A stretch of DNA of 64,000 nt. Source: Roseibium album. Its GTDB lineage: Bacteria > Pseudomonadota > Alphaproteobacteria > Rhizobiales > Stappiaceae. This document shows, piece after piece, positions 26,307 through 35,470 of the stretch. How positions within the stretch are numbered: position 1 is the first letter of the stretch; every line of letters begins with the position of its first letter. Location: assembly GCF_001404515.1 (NCBI RefSeq), contig NZ_CXWE01000001.1, forward strand, positions 620,001 to 684,000, given 5' to 3'. Both the position numbers and the translations under genes were made by a program. The notes beneath the pieces are model-generated. The model was not told where the DNA came from and ran no database searches. It saw only the letters and a list, made by a program, of their open reading frames with translations.

Positions 26307-27467
26307 TTAGCCGTTCAATTTTACCCAGGCCGCATTCCGGGCCGAGGATCTCACGCAGGCGTCGACGAACTGCACACCTGCAAGGCCGTCGCTGATCCCC
26401 GGGACGAGTGATGCAATTTCCTTGCCTGCCTGGTGCGCGCGGATTACATCGGCTGCGTCCTTGTAGAGATTTGCAAAGCCCTCCAGGTAGCCCTCCGGAT
26501 GTCCGGGAGGGATCCGGGTTGCCGGCGCGATGCTGTCCGACATTCCGGCCCCGCCACGGGTGACGATCCTCTTTGGTTCCCCGAACGGCGTGACATGGAG
26601 ATAGTTCGGATTTTCCTGATGCCACTCCAGGCCGCCCTTGTCGCCATAGACCCTGATCTTGAGATTGTTCTCGTTTCCCGGCGCCACCTGCGAGCACCAG
26701 AGCATGCCCCGCGCACCGCTGGCATATCTCAACATGACGTGCCCGTTATCGTCGACCTGACGTCCGGGAACGAAGGACTGCAGATCGGCGGCAAGGCTTT
26801 CTGCAGACTGGCCGGTAATGAAACAGGCCAGATTGTAGGCATGCGTGCCAATGTCGCCTGTTGAACCGCCGGCACCGGAGCGGGCCGGGTCCGTGCGCCA
26901 GTCGGCCTGCTTGTTGCTCTGTTCGACTGTCAGCCAGTCCTGCGGATATTCCACCTGGACCACCCGGATCGTGCCGAGATCACCGTTGTGAACCATCTCC
27001 CGCGCCTGCCGGACCATCGGATAGCCGGTGTAATTGTGCGTCAGGAAAAAGAGCGCGTCTGAATTGTCCGCCGCCTTTGCAAGTTTTCTGGCATCGGCGA
27101 GTGTCGACGTCAGCGGCTTGTCGCAGATGACATGGATACCTCTTTTCAGAAATGCCTTGGCTGCCGGATAGTGAACGTGGTTCGGCGTGACAATAGCGAC
27201 CGCTTCTATGCCGTTCTTCAGCCGGGCTTCGCGTTTGGCCATCGCCTCGAAATCGGCATAAATCCTGTCTTCGTCGAGGCCCAGGGCACGACCGGACTCC
27301 TCGGCTTTCGCCGGAGTTGACGAAAGCGCGCCTGCGACCAGTTCGTAGCGACCGTCAATGCGCGAGGCAATCCGGTGCACCGCTCCGATAAAGGCGTCCT
27401 TGCCGCCACCGACCATGCCGAGACGGATCGGACGCGTCTGCGGGTTGTCTTTACCTTCTATGGCCAT
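26307..27467 (-). CDS. Gfo/Idh/MocA-family oxidoreductase
   Basis: 386 residues. The N-terminal NAD(P) fold is [17 protein letters not shown]. The family EKP motif appears as [12 protein letters not shown] near residue 114. The substrate domain has [20 protein letters not shown] with the catalytic Asp-His region. The family oxidises sugars or inositols at one carbon. As last gene of the LacI-controlled ABC cluster, preceded by its own LacI-type operator, it likely acts on the imported sugar together with the epimerase. Confidence 0.91.
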   Translation of the reverse strand: MAIEGKDNPQTRPIRLGMVGGGKDAFIGAVHRIASRIDGRYELVAGALSSTPAKAEESGRALGLDEDRIYADFEAMAKREARLKNGIEAVAIVTPNHVHYPAAKAFLKRGIHVICDKPLTSTLADARKLAKAADNSDALFFLTHNYTGYPMVRQAREMVHNGDLGTIRVVQVEYPQDWLTVEQSNKQADWRTDPARSGAGGSTGDIGTHAYNLACFITGQSAESLAADLQSFVPGRQVDDNGHVMLRYASGARGMLWCSQVAPGNENNLKIRVYGDKGGLEWHQENPNYLHVTPFGEPKRIVTRGGAGMSDSIAPATRIPPGHPEGYLEGFANLYKDAADVIRAHQAGKEIASLVPGISDGLAGVQFVDACVRSSARNAAWVKLNG

Positions 27468-27509
27468 ATCGCTCCTCCTGTTTGCACCAGCGGTCTCGGG
27501 GTGCAGTAC

Positions 27510-27523
27510 TGTAATCGATTACA
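27510..27523. promoter_or_regulatory. LacI-family operator upstream of the Gfo/Idh gene
   Basis: TGTAATCGATTACA is a perfect 14-base palindrome, 43 bases upstream of the Gfo/Idh start. It resembles the three sites at 32507-32563 next to the lacI-type gene, so one repressor probably controls both. Confidence 0.7.
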
Positions 27524-27700
27524 TTCCTATAGAGAAACCCGGCCCGATGGAAGCACCTGAAAGCCGTTTCGAACAAAAGCTTTCTGTTTCCCGGGCGCGT
27601 GGCCCGTCCTCAGGGTGAACCCGCATGCCATCTTCAGAACGGTACCGTGTTTTTCCGGCCGTCATCTGGCACGACCGGGCGTCTGGGTGTTCTTGAACCG

Positions 27701-28762
27701 TCAATCCCGGTCAAGCCCCAGCATTTTCCGATTGGCTGCGTCATCAGAACCACCGTCGGCAAAGTCGTCAAAGGCCTTTTCGGTAACGCGGATGATGTGA
27801 TCGCGGACAAATTGCGCACCTTCTCGGGCACCATCCTCCGGATGCTTCAGGCAGCACTCCCATTCGACGACAGCCCAGCCGTCGAAATCATTCGCGGCCA
27901 TTTTGGAAAAAACAGCGGCAAAGTCGACCTGACCGTCACCGAGAGAGCGGAATCTGCCCGCCCGGTCCACCCAGGACTGATAACCGCCATAGACGCCCTG
28001 CCGACCGGTCGGGTTGAATTCGGCGTCCTTGACGTGGAACATGCCGATCCGGTCCCTGTAAATGTCGATATTGTCGAGATAGTCCAGGCATTGAAGCACA
28101 TAGTGTGACGGATCGTAGAGCATCTTGCAGCGCGTGTGGCTGTTCAGGCGTTCCAGAAACATCTCGAATGTGATGCCGTCATGGAGATCTTCACCCGGAT
28201 GAATTTCATAACACACGTCGACGCCCATTTCGTCGGCAAAGTCGAGGATCGGACGCCAGCGCCTGGCCAGTTCGTCAAAGGCCGTTTCGACCAGACCTGC
28301 TGGACGCTGCGGCCAGGGATAGAGGTAAGGCCAGGCCAGGGCGCCGGAGAAAGTGGCGTGCGCGGATATGCCGAGATTGCGGCTGGCTGCAAGTGCAAGC
28401 TTGACCTGATCGACTGCCCATGCCTGACGGGCTGCAGGATTTCCACGAACTTCCGCTGCCGCGAACCCGTCAAAGGCAGTATCGTAAGCCGGATGCACGG
28501 CGACAAGTTGCCCTTGAAGATGGGTGGAGAGTTCGGTGATCTCGATACCGTTCTCCCTGGCGGTGCCGGCAAGTTCCTGGCAGTAGGTCATTGAACTGGC
28601 GGCTCTGGCGAGATCGATCAGCCGCCCGTCCCAGCTCGGAACCTGAACGCCGCGGTAACCGCAATCGGCTGCCCATTTGGTGATCGAGTCCCAGGAATCA
28701 AACGGTGCCTCGTCTCCCGCGAACTGGGCAAGAAACAGGGCGGGGCCCTTTATGGTCTTCAT
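27701..28762 (-). CDS. Sugar phosphate isomerase/epimerase (xylose isomerase-like TIM barrel)
   Basis: 353 residues from ATG 28762, preceded by GGAGAAGAG. The frame is open to 28885 but that would enter the upstream gene. Landmarks include GYRGVQVPSWDGR, YEIHPGEDLHDG (metal-binding Glu), YDPSHYVLQCLDY (metal Asp/His), FHVKDAEF and WAVVEWECC. This is the AP-endonuclease-2/xylose-isomerase-like fold. It would epimerise or isomerise the sugar taken up by the ABC system upstream. It lies 85 bases after the binding-protein gene, beyond a terminator-like hairpin. Confidence 0.9.
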   Translation of the reverse strand: MKTIKGPALFLAQFAGDEAPFDSWDSITKWAADCGYRGVQVPSWDGRLIDLARAASSMTYCQELAGTARENGIEITELSTHLQGQLVAVHPAYDTAFDGFAAAEVRGNPAARQAWAVDQVKLALAASRNLGISAHATFSGALAWPYLYPWPQRPAGLVETAFDELARRWRPILDFADEMGVDVCYEIHPGEDLHDGITFEMFLERLNSHTRCKMLYDPSHYVLQCLDYLDNIDIYRDRIGMFHVKDAEFNPTGRQGVYGGYQSWVDRAGRFRSLGDGQVDFAAVFSKMAANDFDGWAVVEWECCLKHPEDGAREGAQFVRDHIIRVTEKAFDDFADGGSDDAANRKMLGLDRD

Positions 28763-28792
28763 GGCTCTTCTCCGAAACTGGGGCCAGGTCTG

Positions 28793-28832
28793 AAAAAAAG
28801 GGGCCGGGATCCCATCGCAAAGACCCCGGCCA
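28793..28832 (-). terminator. Internal terminator/attenuator after the sugar-binding-protein gene
   Basis: On the minus strand GGCCGGG pairs with CCCGGCC across a 16-base loop, then CC and seven T follow. It lies 16 bases after the SBP stop and upstream of the epimerase gene. Partial termination would lower enzyme expression relative to the transporter. Confidence 0.65.
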
Positions 28833-28847
28833 GTTTTCGCTGAACGA

Positions 28848-29804
28848 TTAGAACGGCGAATCCGGGAAGTAGTAGCTCTCGGCATTCTCGCGGGTGATCA
28901 GGGTCGCGCCAAGAATGTAGCGGCCGGCAACCGGTCCGTTGGACTTGAACGCGTTGACTGTTGCATCCATGGCGGTTGCGATCATTGCCGGCGGATAGAG
29001 AACGTCGACAGGGATCAATTCGTCACCGTCCATGATGCCCTTGATGATTTCCTTCATGCCGGCACCACCAACAACGAACATGCCATCACCGTCGCGGCCA
29101 GCCTGTTTCAACGCAGCCACAACACCGACCGCAATGTCGTCATCCTGGGCCCAGACCGCATCGATATCCGGAAAGCGCGACAGGAAATCCTGCATGACCT
29201 CAAAGCCGTCATCGCGGTTCCAGTTGGCGTGCTTGTGGTCCAGCACGTTGATGCCGGATCCCTCGATTTCTTCCATGAAAGCATCGAAACGTTCATTGTC
29301 GATCACGGTCGGAATACCGCGCAGGACAACGATGTTGTCCCCGTCTTTCAGGCGGCCTTTCATGTATTGTGCCGAGACACGGCCGAGTTCCGGATTGTTG
29401 CCGGCCACATAAAGGTCCTCGATGCCCGGCTGGCTGAGACCGCGGTCAACCACCGTGATCCAGGCCCCTGACTTCTTGACGTTCAGAACCGGGTCGGTCA
29501 GTGGTTCGGATTCGAACGGCAGCACGACAAGTGCGTCGATTTGGTGAACCGAGACGAGGTCTTCCAGCGCGCTTGCCTGCGCACCCGGGTCAGGAGAATT
29601 GACCAGGATCAGATCCACGTCGGGGTAGAGCTTTTCCAGTCGTTTTTCCGCCTGTTCGGCATGCCAGTTCATGCCGGCTGCCCAGGCGTGTGTCGGCGTC
29701 GGATAGCTGACGCCGATCTTGATCTTGTCTTCGGCCGATGCCTGACCGGCAAGAGCCAGCATGCCGGTAACGGCCATCATTCCAAGTGTTGTCTTCCAGA
29801 GCAT
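28848..29804 (-). CDS. Sugar ABC transporter periplasmic binding protein (RbsB-like)
   Basis: 318 residues from ATG 29804, with GGAGGAAAC just upstream. Signal peptide residues 1-24 end QASA/E. A type I periplasmic-binding fold follows: IKIGVSYPTPTHAW, HQIDALVVLPFES, VVDRGLSQPG and AVWAQDDDIAVGVV. It captures a sugar for the RbsC/RbsA-like partners encoded upstream. The identity of the sugar is not visible; pentoses, inositols and other polyols are all plausible. The gene is between the permease and epimerase genes. Confidence 0.93.
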   Translation of the reverse strand: MLWKTTLGMMAVTGMLALAGQASAEDKIKIGVSYPTPTHAWAAGMNWHAEQAEKRLEKLYPDVDLILVNSPDPGAQASALEDLVSVHQIDALVVLPFESEPLTDPVLNVKKSGAWITVVDRGLSQPGIEDLYVAGNNPELGRVSAQYMKGRLKDGDNIVVLRGIPTVIDNERFDAFMEEIEGSGINVLDHKHANWNRDDGFEVMQDFLSRFPDIDAVWAQDDDIAVGVVAALKQAGRDGDGMFVVGGAGMKEIIKGIMDGDELIPVDVLYPPAMIATAMDATVNAFKSNGPVAGRYILGATLITRENAESYYFPDSPF

Positions 29805-29902
29805 CGTTTCCTCCTCCAATGCTGTCGATTGGACGCACCTTTCCCGTCCGGTGCGATCCGGTCAAAAGTGGGGACGGGTCCCTCTATCTTGAATTCAGCG
29901 AG

Positions 29903-30925
29903 TTACGACTTGCTGTTTCTGCCGAACTTCCAGTCGCTGCGCTGCAGAAGAACCGCAACGATGATGATCAGACCCTGCATTGTTCCATTCAGGTAATTCG
30001 AAATCATATCGGTGAAGTTCAAGATGTTGCCGATTGTCGTCAGAATGAGTGCGCCCAGGATGGTGCCTCCTATGCGGCCATACCCACCCTTCAGCACCGT
30101 GCCCCCGATGATCACGGCTGCAATCGCCTCCAGTTCCCAAAGGACGCCGGTCGATGCGGAGGCCGAACCGAGACGCGGCACATAGATGATCGTCGCAAAG
30201 GACACGCACAATCCCTGGATGATGTAGGTAAGTGTCTTCACCCTGTCGACATTGATGGCGCTGTATTTGGCTACCGCCTCGTTGGAACCGATCGCCGTGC
30301 AATAGCGCCCGAACGCTGTCCGGTTGAGCAGCAGCCAGCCACAGATGGCGACGCCGATGAAGACCCAGACGGGGAACGGAAGCCCAAGAAAGCCGTCATA
30401 GTAGACCGGACGATACGTGCCGCGGATATCGAAATTCAGCGACAACGTGCCTCCGTCTGCGAAATAGGTTACCAGCGACCGATAGATACCCATGGTGCCG
30501 AGCGTGACGATAAAGGCCTCGATCTTGCCCCTGGTGGTCAGGGCCCCGTTGATCCAGCCGGCGCCGATCCCGAGCAGAATGGCGATACCGCACCCGAAGA
30601 GAACGGTTGGAACACCCGTGCCGAGCGTTTCTACGGCATTGTTCATCACGATGATCATCACGCCAGCTATCGCAGCGGCCATGGATCCAACCGACAGATC
30701 AATGCCACCCGCCGTGATGACGAATGTCGCACCGACCGCAATGATGCCGATAAAGGCAGAGCGGGTCAGAAGATTGGTCAGATTGCCTTCACTGACAAAG
30801 GCAGGATTGAGCAGAAACCCGATGATACAAAGCAGGAGCAGGGCGAGCGCCGGACCAAGCGTCTTGAAATCAACGGAAAACCGTTTGGCCGTCTTGGCCG
30901 CTTTGTCGTCTGATGCGGTCATCAT
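29903..30925 (-). CDS. Sugar ABC transporter permease (RbsC-like)
   Basis: 340 residues from ATG 30925 (ATG 30922 and TTG 30931 are alternatives). About eight to ten membrane helices are predicted. Typical RbsC blocks are FVITAGGIDLSVGSMAAAIA, GAGWINGALTTRGKIEAFIVTLGTM (shortened family motif) and the C-terminal GRIGGTILGALIL. It begins 2 bases after the stop of the ATPase gene and forms the channel of the sugar importer. Confidence 0.93.
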   Translation of the reverse strand: MMTASDDKAAKTAKRFSVDFKTLGPALALLLLCIIGFLLNPAFVSEGNLTNLLTRSAFIGIIAVGATFVITAGGIDLSVGSMAAAIAGVMIIVMNNAVETLGTGVPTVLFGCGIAILLGIGAGWINGALTTRGKIEAFIVTLGTMGIYRSLVTYFADGGTLSLNFDIRGTYRPVYYDGFLGLPFPVWVFIGVAICGWLLLNRTAFGRYCTAIGSNEAVAKYSAINVDRVKTLTYIIQGLCVSFATIIYVPRLGSASASTGVLWELEAIAAVIIGGTVLKGGYGRIGGTILGALILTTIGNILNFTDMISNYLNGTMQGLIIIVAVLLQRSDWKFGRNSKS

Positions 30926-30927
30926 GG

Positions 30928-32451
30928 TCAATGGAGGTCCTCCCGTTTCAGCCCGGCGGCATAGCGCATGATTTCGTTTTCGTTGATGTGGTCGCCTGTC
31001 AGAATGCCGGTGATACGGCCTTCTCGCATTACTGCCACCCGGTGGCAGATGCCGATGATTTCCGGCATCTCGGACGAGATGACGACCACAGAAACCCCTT
31101 CCGCGGCGAGCGCGGCGATAAAATGATAGATCTGCTGCTTGGTGCCGACATCGATGCCTCTCGTCGGCTCGTCGATGATCACGATCCTCGGATCACATTC
31201 CATGATCTTGGCAAGAAGCAGCTTCTGCTGGTTGCCGCCGGACAGTTTGCCGACGGTGATGCCGGGATCGCGTGCTCTGACGTCGAACCGGCGGATAGCG
31301 CGCTCAAGTGCACTTTCTTCCGCTTTTTTGTCTATGGCAAAGTTCTTCACGAACTTCGGCAGGGCAAAAAGGGTCAGGTTTGGCTGCATCTTCTTGTCAA
31401 GCAGCAACCCCTTCTCCTTGCGATCCTTGGTAAGATAGGCAAGGCCTGCATCGCGTGCCCGGGCAACGCTCAGGGGAGCAGTCTCGCTGCCGAACAGCCT
31501 GATCGTGCCGCTATCGATTGGAGCAAGGCCACAAACGGCTTCGAAGACGGCAGTCCGGCCTGAGCCGATCAGACCCGAAAAGCCGAGAATCTCTCCCTTG
31601 CGCAAGCTGAAACTGACATCGTCTATGCCGGGCGCCCTGAGGTTTTGGACTTCAAGGACCATTTCCGCATCGACATCTGCCTCATGCATGGGCGGATAGA
31701 GATCCGAAAGTTCGCGACCGACCATCATCTGCGCCATCGTATCGGGCGTCAGGTCACGGGACAGGCGTGTATCGATCCACTGACCATCGCGAAGGATGGT
31801 GATCCGGTCTGCGATTGCCTTGACCTCGTTCAGCTTGTGGGAGACGAAAACGATGCCGACGCCACTTTCCTTCAATTTTTCAACCTGTCGGAAGAACACC
31901 TCGGTTTCTTCCTCCGTGAGTACGGCGGTTGGTTCGTCCATGATCAGGATGCGGGCATTCCGGCTGACTGCCTTGACAATTTCGACCATCTGCTTCTGCG
32001 CAATCGTGAGGTCTGAAATCCGGTCTGTTGGCGATATCTCAAGTCCGATCTCGTCCAGCAGTCCCTGAACTGCCTCCCGCATGCCTTTGCGATCCAGAAA
32101 GCCGTTCGATCTGGCCTCCCGTCCTAGAAACACATTTTCCTCAACGGTCATTTGCTCCGCGAGATTGAGTTCCTGGTGGATGAGAACGATGCCGAGTTTC
32201 TCGGCCGCACCGTTGGGAGGGAGGGTGGTCTGTTTTCCGTCGAGGCGGATCTGGCCTGAAGTCGGGTCGTGGAAACCCGAAAGGATCTTCATCAATGTTG
32301 ATTTACCGGCACCGTTCTCGCCGATCAGCGCATGCACTTCTCCGGGTCGGATGTCCATGCTCACGCTGAACAGGACAGGTACCGGGCCGAATGACTTGCT
32401 GATGTTCACAGCTTCGACGATCGCCGCCGGAGCGGACGTCCCAAAATCCAT
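30928..32451 (-). CDS. Sugar ABC transporter double ATPase (RbsA/MglA-like)
   Basis: 507 residues from ATG 32451, preceded by GAGGAAC. Two ATPase domains are present. The first has GENGAGKSTLMKIL and LTIAQKQMVEIVKA with LIMDEPTAVL. The second has the degenerate P loop GLIGSGRTAVFEAV and LSGGNQQKLLLAKI with VIIDEPTRGID. The degenerate second site is normal for carbohydrate-uptake-2 ATPases. First gene of the operon, directly behind three LacI-type operators. Confidence 0.94.
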   Translation of the reverse strand: MDFGTSAPAAIVEAVNISKSFGPVPVLFSVSMDIRPGEVHALIGENGAGKSTLMKILSGFHDPTSGQIRLDGKQTTLPPNGAAEKLGIVLIHQELNLAEQMTVEENVFLGREARSNGFLDRKGMREAVQGLLDEIGLEISPTDRISDLTIAQKQMVEIVKAVSRNARILIMDEPTAVLTEEETEVFFRQVEKLKESGVGIVFVSHKLNEVKAIADRITILRDGQWIDTRLSRDLTPDTMAQMMVGRELSDLYPPMHEADVDAEMVLEVQNLRAPGIDDVSFSLRKGEILGFSGLIGSGRTAVFEAVCGLAPIDSGTIRLFGSETAPLSVARARDAGLAYLTKDRKEKGLLLDKKMQPNLTLFALPKFVKNFAIDKKAEESALERAIRRFDVRARDPGITVGKLSGGNQQKLLLAKIMECDPRIVIIDEPTRGIDVGTKQQIYHFIAALAAEGVSVVVISSEMPEIIGICHRVAVMREGRITGILTGDHINENEIMRYAAGLKREDLH

Positions 32452-32506
32452 TTGAAGTTCCTCCCAGGCACCATCAGCTTCAGTCACTTTGATGCCATGA
32501 AACTCG

Positions 32507-32563
32507 TGTAAACGTTTTCATGATCGATGTAAACCTTTACATTGAGGTTTGTAAACCTTTTCA
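32507..32563. promoter_or_regulatory. Three phased LacI-family operators in the divergent promoter region
   Basis: TGTAAACGTTTTCA (32507-32520), TGTAAACCTTTACA (32528-32541) and TGTAAACCTTTTCA (32550-32563) lie 21 and 22 bases apart, about two helical turns. They sit between rbsA-like and lacI-like genes, so the repressor probably controls both directions. Confidence 0.8.
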
Positions 32564-32653
32564 TGAATCAGTTCAGAGTCTATACAGCTAGGAGAGTATT
32601 GAATTTCATGCACTTAATCGCAGCCCGCAGCGCAGCATGATCGGGGCCTTAAA

Positions 32654-33688
32654 ATGAGTGAACCGGTCGACAAGCCGGCAACAATTGAAGATGTGGCAAA
32701 ACTGGCGGGTGTCTCGATTGCGACCGTCAGCCGGGCATTGCGTTCGCCGGAGAAGGTGGCGGAAAGCACGCGCAAGAAGGTAACCGCGGCTATTGCGCGG
32801 ACGGGGTACACGGCCAATGCCATGGCACAGAACCTTCGGATGCAGCGGTCCAAGATGGTTCTTGTGCTGGCCTCGTCCATCGCTGATCCGAATTTCGCCG
32901 GGCTCCTGACCGGGCTTGAGAAGGCTGCAAACGACCGTGGCTATGGTGTCCTGATTGGCAACACCGAGGGAACAACCGGACTGGAGCAGAACTACCTTCG
33001 TTTCCTGTCAACGGGGATGGCAGATGGCCTGGTTCTTCTGACCGGACACATACCGGTCGCCGGTGAGCCCCAGACGCCATTGACAACGTTGCCGCCGATC
33101 GTTGCCACCGAACGGCCTGTCTCCAACAGAGAGATCAGCTATGTGGGGGTGGATGATGTTGCTGCATGCAAGATGGCAACGGAATATCTGATTTCGCTTG
33201 GTCATCGCAAAATCACTTTCATTTCGGGTGGCCCTTCCGACATCCGCAGCGATCTGCGCCATTCCGGCTACAGGCAGGGGCTGCGGGAATCGCCCGAGGA
33301 CCTGCGCGACTGGCGCGTGGAAGGAGACGGTACGAGTGAAAGCGGACGGGCGGCAGTTGAACGCCTCTTTATCAAGGATGACCTGCCCACCGCTTTTTTC
33401 TGTTTCAATGACAATACCGCAATCGGTGTCATTTCAGCGCTGCAGTTGCGTGGATACCGGGTTCCGGAAGATTTTTCTGTGCTTGGTTTTGACGACATTC
33501 CCTTTGCCAGTAACTTTTCGCCCGGCCTGACGACCATTCGTCAACCGCGACATCACATCGGTGAAAAGGCAATGAACATCCTGCTGAACCGCCTTGCCAA
33601 CCGTTTGCTGGAAACAAGGAGCCACCTTCTCCACGGCGATCTGATCGTGCGCGAAAGCTGTGCCGGTGTCTCCAGACAGCGGAAGTAG
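32654..33688 (+). CDS. LacI-family transcriptional regulator
   Basis: 344 residues. The N-terminal LacI helix-turn-helix and hinge are clear: TIEDVAKLAGVSIATVSRAL (residues 9-28). SPEKVAESTRKKV and MAQNLRMQRSKMV follow. The C-terminal sugar-binding domain contains GLVLLTGHIPV, YVGVDDVAA, AFFCFNDNTAIGV and FSVLGFDDIPFAS. It is divergent from the sugar ABC operon, with three operators between. It probably represses transport and the two enzyme genes when the sugar is absent. Confidence 0.95.
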   Translation: MSEPVDKPATIEDVAKLAGVSIATVSRALRSPEKVAESTRKKVTAAIARTGYTANAMAQNLRMQRSKMVLVLASSIADPNFAGLLTGLEKAANDRGYGVLIGNTEGTTGLEQNYLRFLSTGMADGLVLLTGHIPVAGEPQTPLTTLPPIVATERPVSNREISYVGVDDVAACKMATEYLISLGHRKITFISGGPSDIRSDLRHSGYRQGLRESPEDLRDWRVEGDGTSESGRAAVERLFIKDDLPTAFFCFNDNTAIGVISALQLRGYRVPEDFSVLGFDDIPFASNFSPGLTTIRQPRHHIGEKAMNILLNRLANRLLETRSHLLHGDLIVRESCAGVSRQRK

Positions 33689-33695
33689 TCTGAAT

Positions 33696-34811
33696 TCATG
33701 CTCCGATGGAAGCGCGGGCGCCCGCAGTTTCCTCAATGTAGGACAGAACCTGCCGGGTCACATCGCGGGTTCCCATGTCACCCCCGAATTCCATGGGTCG
33801 AAGGTTGTTTTGCTGAAAGCCGGTTTCCACCGAGCTGTTGATGAGTTCGGCAGCCTCGCTCAGCACAGGCCGGTCGAGTTTTTCCGACAGGTAATCCAGC
33901 ATCAGTGCACCACTCAAAATTGCAGCAAGTGGATTGGCCTTGTCCTGTCCCATGATGTCGGGCGCACTGCCATGCGCCGGCTGGAAGAGCCCGGTGGTAT
34001 CTCCGATTTCGGCACAGGCCGCCATGCCCATGCCGCCCACAAGCCCGCCGGCAAGGTCGGACAGGATGTCTCCGAACATGTTTTCGGTCACCAGCACATC
34101 GAAATCCCAGGGTTTGCGTACGAGATCGAGGGCCTGGGCGTCGACATAATTGTAACCGACCGGAACATCCGGGAAGGCTCCCTTTACCTCGTCGAACAAT
34201 TGCCGGAAAAAGGCGAGGGAAGTGAACACATTCGCCTTGTCGACGCAGGTCAGATGGCCGGGACTGCCCCTTTCGCGACGCTTGCGAGCGAGATTGAAAG
34301 CGAATTGATGCAGTTTCGTCGTGGTTTTGCGCGTGATCCTGAGTATGTCCTGAACTTCGTCGTCGTTCACCACGAGGCTGCGCTTGTGGGTGGCGGCCGA
34401 GTAGAACAGGCCCTCCGTCGACTCGCGCAAGATGACAAGGTCGATCCCGGCCGCGCGCGGATCGGCCAGCCGTTGCGGGGCATTCGGATAGGCCTTGACG
34501 GGTCTGACACCGGCATACAGGCCGAAACGGTCACGCAAGCGCAGGTGAGGGGAAATTTCGGTGCCGTCATCGTGACGGATCGAGGGAAGACCGATCGCAC
34601 CGAGAAAGATCGCATCAGCGGCCCCGGCGCGCTGTTCTCCGTCGGCTTCGATATCAAGACCGGTGTCCTTGTAGTGTCCGGCTCCTGCACAAATGTTGTC
34701 ATAGTGAGGCAGTGTCTGGCCGGTTCTGCGCAGGGCAGCTTCAACAACGGCCATTGCTGCCTCCGCAACATCCACGCCGATACCGTCGCCTTTGATCAGG
34801 GCAATTCTCAT
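33696..34811 (-). CDS. Isocitrate/isopropylmalate dehydrogenase-family protein
   Basis: 371 residues of the beta-decarboxylating dehydrogenase family. Landmarks are ALIKGDGIGVDVAEAA at the start, the arginine-rich substrate region with LRLRDRFGLYAGVRPV, VTENMFGDILSDLAGGL (metal Asp) and QPAHGSAPDIMGQDKANP (NAD site). Context argues against leucine synthesis: it is linked to a four-carbon acid-sugar kinase and a class II aldolase. A tartrate- or threonate-type 2-hydroxy acid dehydrogenase is more likely. It converges on the lacI-type gene with 7 bases between. Confidence 0.88.
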   Translation of the reverse strand: MRIALIKGDGIGVDVAEAAMAVVEAALRRTGQTLPHYDNICAGAGHYKDTGLDIEADGEQRAGAADAIFLGAIGLPSIRHDDGTEISPHLRLRDRFGLYAGVRPVKAYPNAPQRLADPRAAGIDLVILRESTEGLFYSAATHKRSLVVNDDEVQDILRITRKTTTKLHQFAFNLARKRRERGSPGHLTCVDKANVFTSLAFFRQLFDEVKGAFPDVPVGYNYVDAQALDLVRKPWDFDVLVTENMFGDILSDLAGGLVGGMGMAACAEIGDTTGLFQPAHGSAPDIMGQDKANPLAAILSGALMLDYLSEKLDRPVLSEAAELINSSVETGFQQNNLRPMEFGGDMGTRDVTRQVLSYIEETAGARASIGA

Positions 34812-34822
34812 TTTTTCAGTCC

Positions 34823-35470
34823 TTACGTCCAGTCAACGTCGAACCGGTCAACAATCCGGTCGATCTGATCTGCGTTCAATACGGTGGCGTTTGCACCGCG
34901 CAACAGCATTGCAAGTCTTGCCGTCGCCTCAAGCTCTTCCATCGCATTCACTGCGGCCTCGAGACTTTTGCCCGCAACGACCGGCCCATGATTGGCCAGC
35001 AGGACTGCCGACCGTTTTCCCGCAAGGCCCCGGACTGCGTCGCCCATGGCTGGATCCCCTGGTACGAAAAAGGGAAGCAGCCGGACCTTTCCGAGTTGCA
35101 TGATCCCGTAGGCCGTCAAGGGCGGGAGCACATTCTCCGGGTCGATGTCCGGTAGCAATGACAGGGCGACCGAATGACAGGAATGCAGGTGAACGACTGC
35201 ACCTGTCATTGCGCGGGTATCATAAAAGGCAGAGTGAAGGGGCATTTCCTTGGTGGGACGGTCTCCCGACAGAAGGTCGCCGCTCGCTGAAAGATGACTG
35301 ATCCGCCCTGGATCGAGGAATCCCATTGACGACCCCGTCGGCGTCACCAACAGGCTACCGTCCGACAAACGGGCGGAGATGTTGCCCGTCGAGCCATGGG
35401 TAAGGCCCCTGTCGAACATGGACTTCGCGCAAGAGGCGATCTGGTCGCGAACAGTGGTGATTTCACTCAT
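34823..35470 (-). CDS. Class II aldolase/adducin-family protein (possible 3-oxo-tetronate 4-phosphate decarboxylase)
   Basis: 215 residues. Landmarks are GLTHGSTGNISARLSDG, TPTGSSMGFLDP, the zinc ligands in VVHLHSCHSVA, and VLLANHGPVVAGKS. Relatives include fuculose-phosphate aldolase and OtnC. Adjacency and ATGA overlap with a four-carbon acid-sugar kinase favour the OtnC role: decarboxylation of a 4-phospho-3-oxo-tetronate. The function is by context. Confidence 0.88.
   Translation of the reverse strand: MSEITTVRDQIASCAKSMFDRGLTHGSTGNISARLSDGSLLVTPTGSSMGFLDPGRISHLSASGDLLSGDRPTKEMPLHSAFYDTRAMTGAVVHLHSCHSVALSLLPDIDPENVLPPLTAYGIMQLGKVRLLPFFVPGDPAMGDAVRGLAGKRSAVLLANHGPVVAGKSLEAAVNAMEELEATARLAMLLRGANATVLNADQIDRIVDRFDVDWT

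Noticed and set aside
33660-34868. 402-codon plus-strand frame opposite the IPMDH-like gene
   Set aside because: The minus-strand protein has complete family motifs; this frame has none.
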